This document shows, piece by piece, positions 1 through 9,264 of a stretch of 64,000 bases of DNA (position 1 is the first letter of the stretch; each line of letters opens with the position of its first letter). The position numbers and the translations under genes were made by a program. The stretch spans positions 248,001 to 312,000 of the forward strand of contig JAQNBH010000252.1 of assembly GCA_028752905.1 (NCBI GenBank), written 5' to 3'. The notes beneath the pieces were generated by a model that was not told the origin of the DNA, searched no databases, and saw only the letters and a program-made list of their open reading frames with translations. This DNA comes from Cladorhizidae sp. MBARI D1340-BT2 (taxonomy: Eukaryota; Porifera; Demospongiae; Poecilosclerida; Cladorhizidae).

Positions 1-262
1 CTTCGGAGATGATCTCATTAATGATTTGAAGCTAGAACTACCATCTTATTTAGCAGCAGCTAATGATACTGCAAGGGAAGTGAACCCTTTGGAATGGTGG
101 GAGCATAATAAAGGAACATTGCCATAGTGGAGTCAGGGATTCAGCAAAGTCATTTTGATTCAGCCATCATCAGCATCAGTTGAAACAGTTTTTTCAATTT
201 TGGAGAGACATTTTACACAATCTCAGCAATCTGTGCTTCAAGACTACGTTGAGTGGGAGTAA
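1..262 (+). pseudogene. hAT transposase, C-terminal dimerisation region (3' end only)
   Basis: Frame 2 reads a hAT C-terminal signature: 'ELPSYLAAANDTAREVNP', 'EWWEHNKGTLP', then a stop (TAG) where other hAT proteins have a residue before 'WSQGFSKV', followed by 'QPSSASVETVFSILERHF' and 'LQDYVEWE'. The EWW/LP-W-S/QPSSA-E-VFS series is the dimerisation domain that ends hAT transposases. The gene enters from outside the window on the left, so only about 85 codons are visible. The in-frame stop makes this copy non-functional. It resembles the tail expected for the hAT pseudogene at 28.6-29.7 kb, which lacks this part, so the two could be one family. That link is inference. Confidence 0.75.
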
Positions 263-654
263 TGCTAGAGTTTAACAATTCTTAAAACTGTAATAATTAT
301 GTTTTGTATAATCACATTTGTTGAGCACATTTGTTGAGCACATTTGTTGGGTCATTATGCCCAAATATTTTGCTATTATGCTCAATTATGCTCAAGTGGA
401 AAGGAGAGCTATTATGCTCAAATTTATGCCAGCATAATGTGCCAAGGCCTAGTGTGTAGATCTTTCCTCAGGCAGGTGGACCACAGCCTTTATAGTGTCT
501 GGTGGTGAAGTCCTTCATCTGTTCCCACACTCGCTACAATGGTTTCCACACATCTGGTGTACGGCTTCACCACTAGCTGCTGGTTTGGCTTCACCCCGGG
601 CTGTTGTGAACTCAGTCAGGGAGATAGAGTTCCCTGACATCATGTAACCAGGTG
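263..654. other. Intergenic, AT-rich, with short direct repeats
   Basis: I see no gene here. At about 317-425 there are short direct repeats: 'GAGCACATTTGTT' three times and 'ATTATGCTCAA' several times. They may be the degraded end of the adjacent hAT element. Confidence 0.5.
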
Positions 655-1119
655 GTCATGTAGTACCAAGTGGCTTGGATACACTGGTCATGCAGTACCA
701 GGTGGCTTGGATACACTGGTCATGTAGTTGGATACACTGGTCATGTAGTACCAGGTGGCTTGGATAAACTGGTGATATAGTACCAATTGGATACACTGGT
801 CATGTAGTACTAGGTGGCTTGGATATACTAGTCATGTAGTACCAGGTGGCTTGGATACACTGGTCATGTAGTACCAGGTGGCTTGGATACACTGGTCATG
901 TAGTACCAATTGGATACAATGGTCATGTAGTACCAGGTGGCTTGGATACACTGGTGATGTAGTACCAGGTGGCTTGGATACACTGGTCATGTAGAACCAG
1001 GTGGCTTGGATACACTGGTCATGTAGTACCAGGTGGCTTGGATACACTAGTCAGGTAGTACCAGGTGGCTTGGATACACTGGTCATGTAGTACCAGGTGG
1101 CTTGGATACACTGGTCATG
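655..1119. repeat. 32-bp minisatellite, about 13 to 15 units
   Basis: Head-to-tail units of about 32 bp built on 'TCATGTAGTACCAGGTGGC' followed by 'TTGGATACACTGG'. Several units are shorter because the GTACCAGGTGGC part is deleted, near 727 and 908. No spacer/repeat alternation is present. Open frames over it only translate the repeat. Confidence 0.95.
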
Positions 1120-1251
1120 CTGACTCCGGGTGGTTGCCACCATCATCAAGAGCATCTGTCTTCACAGATATTGAAATATTTTGTAGGATTGGATATTCAC
1201 TTAATGAGCTGCTCTGGCTGAACATTCCTCTGCCATTCTGCTCAGGGACAC

Positions 1252-1622
1252 TGTTGAGTGTTAGTCCAGTCTAACCCTCAAGTGATGGTATAAATTGCTG
1301 CCACCAGAGCTATGCTTATGTAAATAGCACCAGTATCTTGCAATCAGAGAATTTATATTATTAATGAAGACACAAGGTTGCAATTACAGGACAAGGCAAA
1401 GCTCCTGAACCTCGGTCAGTCAGGCTTCCTATATCCTGGAAACAGGGTGTGACACATTCTTACATACACTCAGCAAAGTTCCATATACTATAACTAGGTA
1501 GGCACACATTAGGCTATATAATATCTAAGTCTGTTTGGTGTGACATAACTTGTCCCTCACTACTCTATGTGTTAATGCCTAAAGGTCATCCATGGTCCAT
1601 GTTTATGAGTCTGCCCTCAACA
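1252..1622 (-). repeat. LTR (3' LTR of the minus-strand gypsy element)
   Basis: 371 bp, near-identical over most of its length to 5602-5988. It has TG...CA ends with a 7-bp terminal inverted repeat (TGTTGAG/CTCAACA). It is about 16 bp shorter than its partner through small deletions. Confidence 0.95.
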
Positions 1623-1634
1623 TCTCCCCTTTCT
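1623..1634 (-). promoter_or_regulatory. Polypurine tract (plus-strand DNA primer)
   Basis: On the minus strand AGAAAGGGGAGA directly abuts the 3' LTR. This is where a polypurine tract is expected. Confidence 0.8.
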
Positions 1635-2406
1635 GAGATGAAACACCTCCTCCCCCAGCTGAAGGTCCTCCGTTGGAGTGTGGATCTAATCTCATGTTTG
1701 AGACTTTAATAGGCGCCGGAATCAGCAGTGTTTCCCTAGCTCCCTCAGTCACTCTCACCAGCGCTTCATCTTCAGGCCAGCATTGTCGCGACAATCCATC
1801 TGCGTTCTGATGTAACATGCCTGGCTAGTACTTAAGTTCGAACTGGAACACCTGTAGGGCCAGTGCCCAGCGCATCAGTCTGCCTGTCAGTCGAGTAGAC
1901 CATTGTAGAGCTAGCAGAGCCCGGTAGTCAGTGAGGACAGTGAAGTGGCGGCCAATTAGATGTATAGCAAAGTGGTCGACAGCTTTGACCACAGCCAGGC
2001 ATTCAAGTTCGGAAACAGTGTAGTTTGTTTCGGCGAGAGTGGTTCGCTTAGAGAAGTAGGCGACGGGTTGTTCCTCTTCCTCCCTCTTTACTGAGAGTAC
2101 TGCACCAATTCCGAGGATCGAGGCATCAGTGTGGAGAATCAGCTCATCATCAGCTCTGGGAATAATGAGCGGGTGGTCGTCACATAGAACAGAAACAATA
2201 TGGTTAAATGCATCTGACTCTCTCTTATTCCCTTCCAGGCAACAGGTGGCACCCTTCTTCAGGGCATAGAACAGGGGACCCGGCCACCTAACAAAATCGG
2301 GTATAAACTTCCAGTAATAACCGGCGGTCCCCAAGATAGCCCTCAACCCTTTCTGATTCCTAGGTCTATGGAAGTCCTTGAGTGCCTTAACTTTAGCTTC
2401 TGGCAC
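1635..2406 (-). pseudogene. RNase H domain and C-terminal tail of gypsy pol
   Basis: The 193-codon open stretch 2406-1825 begins with the connection after reverse transcriptase ('ILGTAGYYWKFIPDF') and continues into RNase H. Acidic residues of the active site are visible in 'LHTDASILGIGAVL' (D), 'VSELECLAVV' (E) and 'VLTDYRALLAL' (D). A stop after 'FELKY' breaks the frame, then 'NADGLSRQ' follows at about 1800, the motif that ends RNase H in gypsy elements. The remaining 60 or so codons reach the polypurine tract with no zinc finger or DDE core. That absence is direct evidence that integrase does not sit at its usual place. Confidence 0.85.
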
Positions 2407-2429
2407 ACTTACAAGGCCATGTCCAATTT

Positions 2430-3158
2430 GGTGTCCCAGATAACTCTAGTGACTGTGCCCCCCACACACATTTGTCTAGGTTCGTAGTCAACCCAGCCTC
2501 AACCAATGCTTTCAACACTTCTTCAATGTGTTGTACATGTTCCTCCCAAGTAGCAGAAAATATTAATATATCATCAATATAATTATGTCGCGCAGCAGTC
2601 TCTCAAATGATCTAGAGTGTTTTCCATGCACCTTTAGAAAGCTGCTGGTGCATTTTTGAGACCAAATGGCATGCGGGTAAATGTTTATTTCCCCCACAGG
2701 GTGCATAAAGCTGTCTTATCTTGGATGGCTCTACCAAGAAGGACCAGGTAGAATCCCTTGTTCAGATCAATCTTGGAAAGCCAGACAGCATTAGCCACTT
2801 GGTTCAGTAGGTCCTCAATGCATGGCATCTGGAACGGGTCATTGATTGTGACTTTATTTAGCTGTCTGTAGTCAATACAGAGTCTTACATCCCTAGTCAC
2901 CTTTTTCCTAGGCAGTACCATTGGGGATGACCATTGGCTTTTGGATGGAATGAGTATACCCAAGGCCAATAGCTCATCTATCTCCTTCTTAAGATAATTT
3001 TTCATTGCGGGGGCAATTCTGTTGTGGGGTAATCGGAGTGGGTTTCCTTCCTCTAAATGGATTTCACATTGGTCGTGTTTCAGCAAGACCAGCCCTTTCA
3101 GGGTATGGTACCTTAGAATGGCCTTCAACTGAGGTTTCCTAGCATTGGATAAATTCAT
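2430..3158 (-). pseudogene. Gypsy reverse transcriptase
   Basis: N-terminal and palm motifs occur in order: 'GILIPSKSQWSSPMVLPRKK', 'RLCIDYRQLNKVT', 'SKIDLNKGF' (first catalytic Asp, motif A), 'TRMPFGLKNAPAAF' (motif B) and 'YIDDILIFSATWEEH' (motif C, catalytic YxDD at about 2570-2581), then 'LVEAGLTTNLDKC'. The first part is open from 3158 to 2685. A frameshift near 2680 and at least one more stop before YIDD separate the palm halves. All catalytic Asp residues can still be read. The RT follows the integrase C-terminal domain after a short linker. Confidence 0.88.
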
Positions 3159-3263
3159 CTTGGCCTAAGGGATTCGGTGTGTCCTCACATTCGTCGGCCA
3201 TAATGAGTCTAAGGAGATTAGCATGTGGCATCTTCCACTCATTAAGCCGGTTAATGTGGATGG

Positions 3264-3700
3264 TTAGCTTTTGGAACTTTTGTTAGGGACAGCTATTGTA
3301 TAGTTACAGTCAGACAGTTTAGCTATGATCTCATACGGGCCATCCCAAATTGAGTGGAGTTTTCCTGTCAACCCTGGGGTGTGACAGAGCACCATGTCCC
3401 CGAGTTCATAGCTCCTTGGTTTGGAGCTCTGATCATAGGCCTGTTTAGATTTTTCTTTGTCCTTGTAGCTTTCTTCATTTTCGTAGGCCTGTTTGTGTAG
3501 AGCTGTTAATATCTCCTTGCACCTACAAGAGGGGGCCACCACTCTGGATAACTCTCTCCCTGGGTCAGCCCGTTTTCTATGCACTATTATACCTGCCAGA
3601 TAAAAGTGTCCATCTTACTGCCTATCAGCCTTAAACCTCATCTCCATTAATATCCCATCCTTCCTCTGCTGTTCTGTTAGAGCCAGCACTTCCACCTTCC
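3264..3700 (-). pseudogene. Integrase remnant: N-terminal lead-in fused to C-terminal domain, catalytic core deleted
   Basis: From about 3690 leftward the minus strand reads 'ALTEQQRKDGILMEMRFKAD', a stop, then 'GIIVHRKRADPG' and 'RVVAPSCRCKEILTALH', which resembles the region that leads into the HHCC zinc finger of gypsy integrases. It then jumps to 'KQAYDQSSKPRSYELGDMVL' and 'WDGPYEIIAKLSDCNYTI', the SH3-like C-terminal domain with its GPY motif. About 200 residues holding the zinc finger and DDE core are missing, so an internal deletion is likely. The remnant lies between protease and RT, which places integrase upstream of RT in the ancestor. Confidence 0.75.
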
Positions 3701-3947
3701 CTTTTAAAAGGGTCAGAAGTGGCAACTCACTCACATGACCTCCCTCTAACCCTTGAATGTTTCCTGCCTCAATATATCTTCTATTGCCTCATCTCCCTTG
3801 TACATTTACCCACTCAGCAATTCATCAACAGCAGAAGAATTGATGTGAGGGTCCTCCTCCCCAAGAGGACTGGTATCGGTGCTCACTTCCTCTACTTCTG
3901 TTAATAAGCTATCTGTCTCATGGTCAACAGGATCGCAAGCAACTAGT

Positions 3948-4395
3948 TTAGGTTGTTTTGGCTATCTTCCTTCTGGGTTTGGGTATTGGTTTTTCATGCA
4001 ATTTGGGTAGTGTTAGGGGCAGCTGCCTAGTCCAAGTGCCATCCTTGCTATACTCAATCTGGTTAGCGGCTTTCTCTGCCACTCGTGCCTGACTTTGAAC
4101 CCTGGTAATGACAGGTAATGTTACAGGATCGTCTGCCAGCACCCTTTGCTTGGATCTTCCAGCAATCCAAGACCTCACCCAGGGGTGGTCCTTTCCCAAC
4201 AGAACATGCTTTGTATCCTCACCCACTTAGTTATTCCATCTACCTTTAAGTCTATGGTTGCTGTTTTAAATGTGACGACCCTCTGATTAGCTAGTCTTGC
4301 CTTAGCCAGTGAAACATTCAGTTGGTAATAGCCTAGCAGGGACTGCTGTTTTGTTGGCACCAGTGTCAATGAGGCACCTACACGGTCTACCATTT
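3948..4395 (-). pseudogene. Retroviral-type aspartic protease of the gypsy element
   Basis: The minus strand reads 'GDINGRPCRCLIDTGANKTA' from about 4402, with the catalytic IDTGA motif. Further on 'HVLLGKDHPW' matches the conserved LLGxD segment of gypsy proteases. It is followed by 'VITRVQSQARVAE', the usual linker to the rest of pol. The domain is split over at least three frames, so it is broken. It sits directly after the gag zinc knuckle. Confidence 0.8.
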
Positions 4396-4412
4396 ATGTC
4401 CCCGGTTCTGAG

Positions 4413-5318
4413 CTACTCCTCAGCCTCAGACTCAAAACTAATCATGCCTAGCCGGGCTTTGACCTTATTGTTTGGGCAATACCTCTTAAAATGCCATGTT
4501 TCATTGCATTCAAAGCAAACTATGTCCTTAGGAAATAATCTACACCTCTGTGGACCACCGGCTAAACCTTGGCCACCAACCCGATCATGCTCAATGGGGG
4601 CCCCCCCATCTCTACCCTTAGTTAGGTGCCCACCTGATCCATTAGTCGGTTTCTGTTCCCTGGGATTGTTGTAGGCCATCTTTCTGCCGGAGTGTTGTCC
4701 CTCCAGTTGTCTCTTGTGCATCTTGCTTCTTTCGTGAAAGGATTTTGATTCCCAAGTAGCTTCCAGCTCATCGATGATCTCCTCCGGAGTATCCTTGTAA
4801 GTATTACCTCTCACTGCATTGCATACCTCTGGTGAGTAGTAAAGCGTCAACGTTCCTCGAAACATCTCCATCGTGAAGTCCTTTTTGCTTTCCATCCGCA
4901 TTGCGAATCTGTTGATGCTCTTCATAATCGGAGTGAGATTGTGTCTAGGTGACAGGTTGTCTGTTGGTGTGTTTCTCCAAATAGTTTTTATGGCTCTAGT
5001 ATCTGTACAACCCAGATGCTCAAGCAGCAAAGTCTTCAATGTTTAGTAATGTACGCTCAAGTCCAGTTCCTGAAAAGCTTCCATCACTTTCCCGGAGACT
5101 TGCTTCCATAATATATTGGTCCTTTCTGTTACTGGAAGTCCCACCTCTGTTAGGGTTTGTTCAAAGTTTCTCAGGTAAGCTTCTGGGTCGATTAGTTCAT
5201 CCATTTTGTGAAGTGCCTGCAGTGCTGTTCTCTTCAATTGCTCAGCTTCCCTTGCAGAAGTACTGGCTTGTTGGAACTCTCTTGTGAGCTTGTAGAAGGC
5301 TGCATTTTCCTCTACCAA
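4413..5318 (-). pseudogene. Gypsy gag with CCHC zinc knuckle
   Basis: Two open stretches (5318-5043 and 5039-4413) are separated by a single stop at 5040-5042. The first holds 'EAYLRNFEQTL', the second 'ESKKDFTMEMFRGTL' and, near its end, the nucleic-acid-binding knuckle CFECNETWHFKRYC (C-x2-C-x4-H-x4-C), which is complete. The first ATG is at 5318, but sequence up to the primer site at 5599 is probably also gag leader. A related 'YLRNFE' motif appears in the gypsy fragment at 58.3-60 kb. Confidence 0.85.
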
Positions 5319-5581
5319 TTTTGTTAGCAGGTCATTTCGCTACTTTTCTTCCTTTGCATGCTCCATTGTTGTTCTCAACCTCTCCTCCCTTTCCTGATTC
5401 ATTGATGCTATCATAGTTGCCATAGCAGAGCCATAGAGTCGGCAGTCGCTTCAGTGTTGAATGAACTAGTTGCTGTCGGTTCTGTCTTCTTGTCGCTGAT
5501 CTTGTCGGACTTTGAACGTGTTTGGACGATGCTTGGATCTATGCTTCGGTTGGTAGTGAATGTTAGTTATGGTGATTATGT

Positions 5582-5599
5582 TCTGCACCAATGCCACCA
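5582..5599 (-). promoter_or_regulatory. Primer-binding site
   Basis: On the minus strand TGGTGGCATTGGTGCAGA lies 2 bp inside the 5' LTR. It begins TGG, complementary to the CCA end of a tRNA. The second gypsy element (25842) has a similar TGGTGGCAGCGGTGGGA at the same place. I cannot name the tRNA. Confidence 0.75.
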
Positions 5600-5601
5600 T
5601 G

Positions 5602-5988
5602 TGTTGAGGGTTAGTCCAGTCTAACTCTCAAGTGATGGTATCAATTGTTGCCACCAGAGCTATGCTTATGTAAATAGCACCCGTATCTTGCAATCAGAGA
5701 ATTTAGATTATTAATGAAGACACAAGGTTGCAATTACAGGACAAGGCAGAGCTCCTGAACCTTGGTCAGTCAGGGTTCTTATACCCTGACTTCCCAGATA
5801 AACAGGATGACATACATTCTTACATACACTCAGCAAAGTTCCACATACTATAACTGGGTAGGCCCACATAATTATTATAATATCTAAGTCTGTTTGGTGC
5901 GACATAACTTAGTAATGTTCCCTCAGTACTCTCTGTATTAATGCCTAAAGGTCATCCATGGTCCATGTTGATGAGTCTGCCCTCAACA
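5602..5988 (-). repeat. LTR (5' LTR of the minus-strand gypsy element)
   Basis: 387 bp, partner of 1252-1622, with TGTTGAG...CTCAACA ends, and followed by the target duplication GACAC. Confidence 0.95.
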
Positions 5989-6004
5989 GACACGTCCATA
6001 CATC

Positions 6005-6205
6005 AAGTTGTGATATATATTTACAATACCTGCCTGAAAATGTGTACAATACCTTCCTGAAGATGTGATATATATTTATAATACCTGCCTGCAATACCTG
6101 CCTGAAGATGATATATATATTTACAATATCTGCCTGTAGATTTGATATATATTTACAATACCTGCCTGAAGATGTGATATATATTTACAATATGTGATAT
6201 TACCT
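6005..6205. repeat. Diverged ~30-bp minisatellite
   Basis: About six to seven irregular units of 'GATATATATTTACAATACC' followed by 'TGCCTGAAGATGT', with deletions. It starts 15 bp beyond the gypsy target duplication. Confidence 0.85.
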
Positions 6206-6460
6206 AACGGAGTTACACTGATGAGCATGCACACAACAATGCAACAGACCAATATCCAATGGTGTGCTCTATTCAAAAACACCAAATATATGATACATAT
6301 TGTAAACTATGTAGGCAGCATCAAGGAAGCTTAAACTTCCGCCCCCTTTCCCCCCCTCTCCCCCCCCAAAAAGCAGATGCATGCTTGCATCATGGAATTT
6401 GCACCTACAAATCAAAATAATGCACGTCCATGTTATTCATTTTCCTGAGATTACTTGAAA

Positions 6461-6782
6461 TGATGTTGGCATGTTAGAGCTAGCTCTAGGTGAGGATGTG
6501 CTGTCTGTGTTTCTCTCCATTTACTGCCACTACTTAGTTAGAGATACCTCTAGGTCGGGATGTGCTGACTGTGTTGCTCTCCAGCTGCTCGCTCTGCTTT
6601 AACTATTATTGTTCGTGATACTAGCAATGATGTTGGCATGTTAGAGCTAGCTCTAGGTATGTTCTCTCTGTTTTTCTCTCCAGCTGCTGCCTCTGCTTAG
6701 TAAGAGCTAGTTCCAGGTGGGGATGTGCTGAATGTGTTGTTCTTCAGCTGCTGATTCTGCTTTAGCTATTGTTGTTTGTGAT
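6461..6782. repeat. Higher-order tandem duplication, two ~165-bp units
   Basis: 'ATGATGTTGGCATGTTAGAG' begins units at about 6461 and 6627. Each unit contains two related ~80-bp halves that share GAGCTAGCTCTAGGT, GGATGTGCTG and CTCCAGCTGCT. No coding sense is seen. Confidence 0.8.
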
Positions 6783-7189
6783 GCTTGGATGCTCTAACAA
6801 CTTCCAACTCCTTGACTTCAGCTCCATCCAAGCATGTAATTGGAATGCCATCGCTCTCCTTCTTGTCGGCTCCACATATGATTTTGTCACAGTCTATCTC
6901 CTCAGTGCTTGCTACATGTGCCTATCCTAACCCCAGAGGGATGACAAGAGCATATTTGGTGCTTGCTACCTTGAGGCTTGATAAATACCTGAAGATGTAT
7001 AATATTATAATTATATGTATCTTATACATTTATATTTATCATATCTTGAGTAGACTTCTGGTAACCGTACGAAAGCTCATGACCAATTGATACCAGGCCA
7101 TTGATTGCTGTGAGTCTTTATTGCACTAGTCCCTAGTCTTCAAGATATAAAAAGAGACTGATATGCTAGGCTAGGCCTAAGGATAGGCA

Positions 7190-7270
7190 TTTGGCAAGGG
7201 CTTAAGTCTTGGGCTAGGGCTGGGACGGACTAAGGCCAGGACTAAGGCTAAATCTAGGGCTAGGGGGCAT
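7190..7270. repeat. Degenerate GGGCTA-type repeat
   Basis: Runs of GGGCTAGGGCTGGG, AAGGCTAAATCTAGGGCTAG and variants. The same kind of sequence occurs at 33990-34022 and at the right end of the window. Confidence 0.7.
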
Positions 7271-7589
7271 TTCTGATGCCTCAGGCATTGCATCTGGTGA
7301 AAAGATTTGTGTATTGGTGATTGGGAATTGAATCCGGTGAAAAGACTGGTATGCTGGTGATTGAGCCTTGGATCTGATAATAGCTAGCTCTATCAGGAAA
7401 CAAATTGCAGACCATTTACAATTTCAACGCTGAAAATACAGCAAAGAGATAGAATTTTTCTGCTATAGTGTGTGGTGAAGATGCAGATCATATGTAGCTA
7501 ATAATGGGCTGGCTATACATAAGGCCACGGCTATACATAAGGACACAGCCAGACGGCTTCTTATGGTCAGCCGTTATAGTGTCTCTCTC

Positions 7590-7750
7590 TGTGCGTATGT
7601 ATATGTGTATTGTGTGGCAATATGTGTGTGTGTGTGTCAGTGAGTGAATGTGTGTGTGTGGGAGTGAGTGTGATTGTGGAGTATGTATATATGTATGTAT
7701 GTGGTGTGGTTTGGTGTGTCTGTAGTGGTGTGTGTGTGCATAGTTAGAGA
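7590..7750. repeat. TG/GTAT-rich low-complexity tract
   Basis: Long runs of TG dinucleotides mixed with GTATGTAT. The histidine- and threonine-rich open frame on the minus strand is a by-product. Confidence 0.85.
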
Positions 7751-8145
7751 GCACGTTGGTCTTTGTGTGTTAGTTAGAAGTCCACAAAGCAACACATAGT
7801 TTACTATGTAACCCAAGCTTATCTAGTGTTGGTCATAGTGGCGATGGTGGTATGGTGTGTGTCAGGAGAGCCAGTGATTTTGATGATGAAGGGATGAGAG
7901 ATTGATAACTAAGTCCCCAAATATCGCAGGTAATGTCTACAACTCCTGTAAATAAACTAGGTCAGTCACAGTAGTGCAGCAGGTCATCAAACTAGTAGGT
8001 AATTTGCCGGCAAATGCGAGTCAACAGAGGTCTAGTGTTAATCTGGCACATGTGAGGATTTCCACTCAAGAGACCAATGGAAGCAGAGTCACAAAGCAGA
8101 GGGCATAGCACACATATTAACCGAGCACATCCCACATATTCCTCA
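7751..8145. other. No gene recognised
   Basis: The sequence is AT-rich without clear coding signal. It lies downstream of the CobW pseudogene and may contain its decayed 3' part. Confidence 0.4.
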
Positions 8146-8800
8146 TTATACCATCCTATCACTTCCAGATTTGTGGAAATAGCTGCTCGAGAGAAAGCAA
8201 CAGTCAACACGCATGAGGGACATAGTAGCCTCAGAGTTCATGCTCTCCCAGTCACATGCTTTGCCAGGCTGTGACTCGGAAACGTGGTTTTTCTTGTTCA
8301 TGACTATGACATCAGCATATTGGAGTTGGCTATCAGCTGCAGCGGGGTATGTTTCGCTACTCTTAAATTTGGCTACTAGAGCGTAGGTGTCCACAACAGT
8401 CACTACAGCATAAAGGAGGATTCGGTACATCCTCCCATATTCCTGCTCTAGGGTAGCTATAGTGGCCAAGGAGTTGTCATTCCACTGCTCTCGATGAGGA
8501 GATAATCAAACTTCCCTATATCAACATCCTGCAACAGATTCCAAACTGCTGTTTGAAACTCACCCGAAATTTAACAGCAGAGGCAGCCATTGGTAAATCT
8601 ACCACTGAATCTTGGCTTTGGTTCCTCTTTACTATCTGATGGTCTAAGTTGACAGAGGCGAAATCATTCACAGCATCTGCAACCCTCAAATTCTGCTTGT
8701 TAGAAAGCATCATAGTCGAGGAGAGTGGTTCTTTCAGGTCCAAGTAGACCATGATCAGGGTAACTGGGAGCTTTCTCTTCTTTCCAGCCCAAGCTTGGTT
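8146..8800 (-). pseudogene. CobW/ZNG1-type GTPase pseudogene
   Basis: The minus strand carries CobW family landmarks in order: 'KRKLPVTLIMVYLDL', where the Walker A should be but its GxxGxGKT is destroyed; 'NDFASVNLDHQIVKRNQSQD'; 'VVDLP' followed in another frame by NGCLCC, the metal-binding CxCC; 'GKFDYLLIESSGMT'; 'ATLEQEYGRMYRI'; 'VVTVVDTYALVAKF'; and 'YADVIVMNKKNHVSES', where the guanine motif NKxD has become NKKN. CobW proteins are zinc/cobalt metallochaperone GTPases. The lost P-loop, the frameshift at CxCC and a stop after 'CCRMLI' make it dead. No introns are seen across about 200 codons, so a processed copy is likely. Sequence further upstream in the same open frame (to 9034) is not recognised. 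Confidence 0.75.
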
Positions 8801-9264
8801 CTCCCTGTGAATGTAGATGTTACATAAACTATCCATCTTCCAGTAGTTCAACTCGGTAAGATAACTTCTGTACGGCATTACCCAGCATGCTCTCACATCC
8901 TGCTTAATTAGCAGATAAGTGTGCACCACTTGCCCCGCCAGCCTCAGTAGTGTTACATGCTCTTGATTATTATAAGAGAAATGTGTGCGTGTCTTATTGG
9001 GATCTAGGATCATCATATTACCTTCTTGCACCAATTCATTACAACTATTTTGACCTAAATCTAATCATCTTACTGAATACAGTAGCTATGTACCTCCTAA
9101 TTCATATCACCTTGGCCTGTTCTCTTATCTGAAAGAAACTTGCGCTACGGGCAAAGTAATAATAATGTATCACTTTAACTTCACTGATATCAACTGAGCC
9201 TCACTTACCAATCCGTCCATGAATTCTTCGATGTTCTGTGACCTCAGTCTATAACTGTACACTG

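Larger units (their letters stand above)
1252..5988 (-). mobile_element. Ty3/gypsy LTR retrotransposon with integrase before reverse transcriptase (Gmr1-like order)
   Basis: The element is complete from LTR to LTR and lies on the minus strand. The LTRs are 1252-1622 and 5602-5988. Each starts TGTTGAG and ends CTCAACA, and both are flanked by the same 5-bp target duplication GACAC (1247-1251 and 5989-5993). On the minus strand the order is LTR, primer-binding site, gag with a CCHC knuckle, protease (IDTGA), integrase remnant (HHCC lead-in joined to the C-terminal domain), reverse transcriptase (YIDD), RNase H, polypurine tract, LTR. RNase H runs straight into the LTR, so no integrase follows it, unlike ordinary gypsy elements. 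Frameshifts, stops and loss of the integrase core mean this copy cannot move on its own. The LTRs differ at several positions and by small indels, so the insertion is not recent. Confidence 0.9.

Noticed and set aside
655..1119. CRISPR-like array
   Set aside because: Units are contiguous 32-bp repeats without unique spacers, and the host is a eukaryote.
1065..1274. Plus-strand frame running from the minisatellite into the LTR
   Set aside because: It crosses a repeat and a transposon border, so it cannot be an ancestral gene.
4309..4674. 121-codon plus-strand frame
   Set aside because: Antisense to gag and protease of the minus-strand gypsy element, whose zinc knuckle and IDTGA motif show the true strand.
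7488..7754. His/Thr-rich minus-strand frame
   Set aside because: Derived from the TG-rich tract, no other coding signal.
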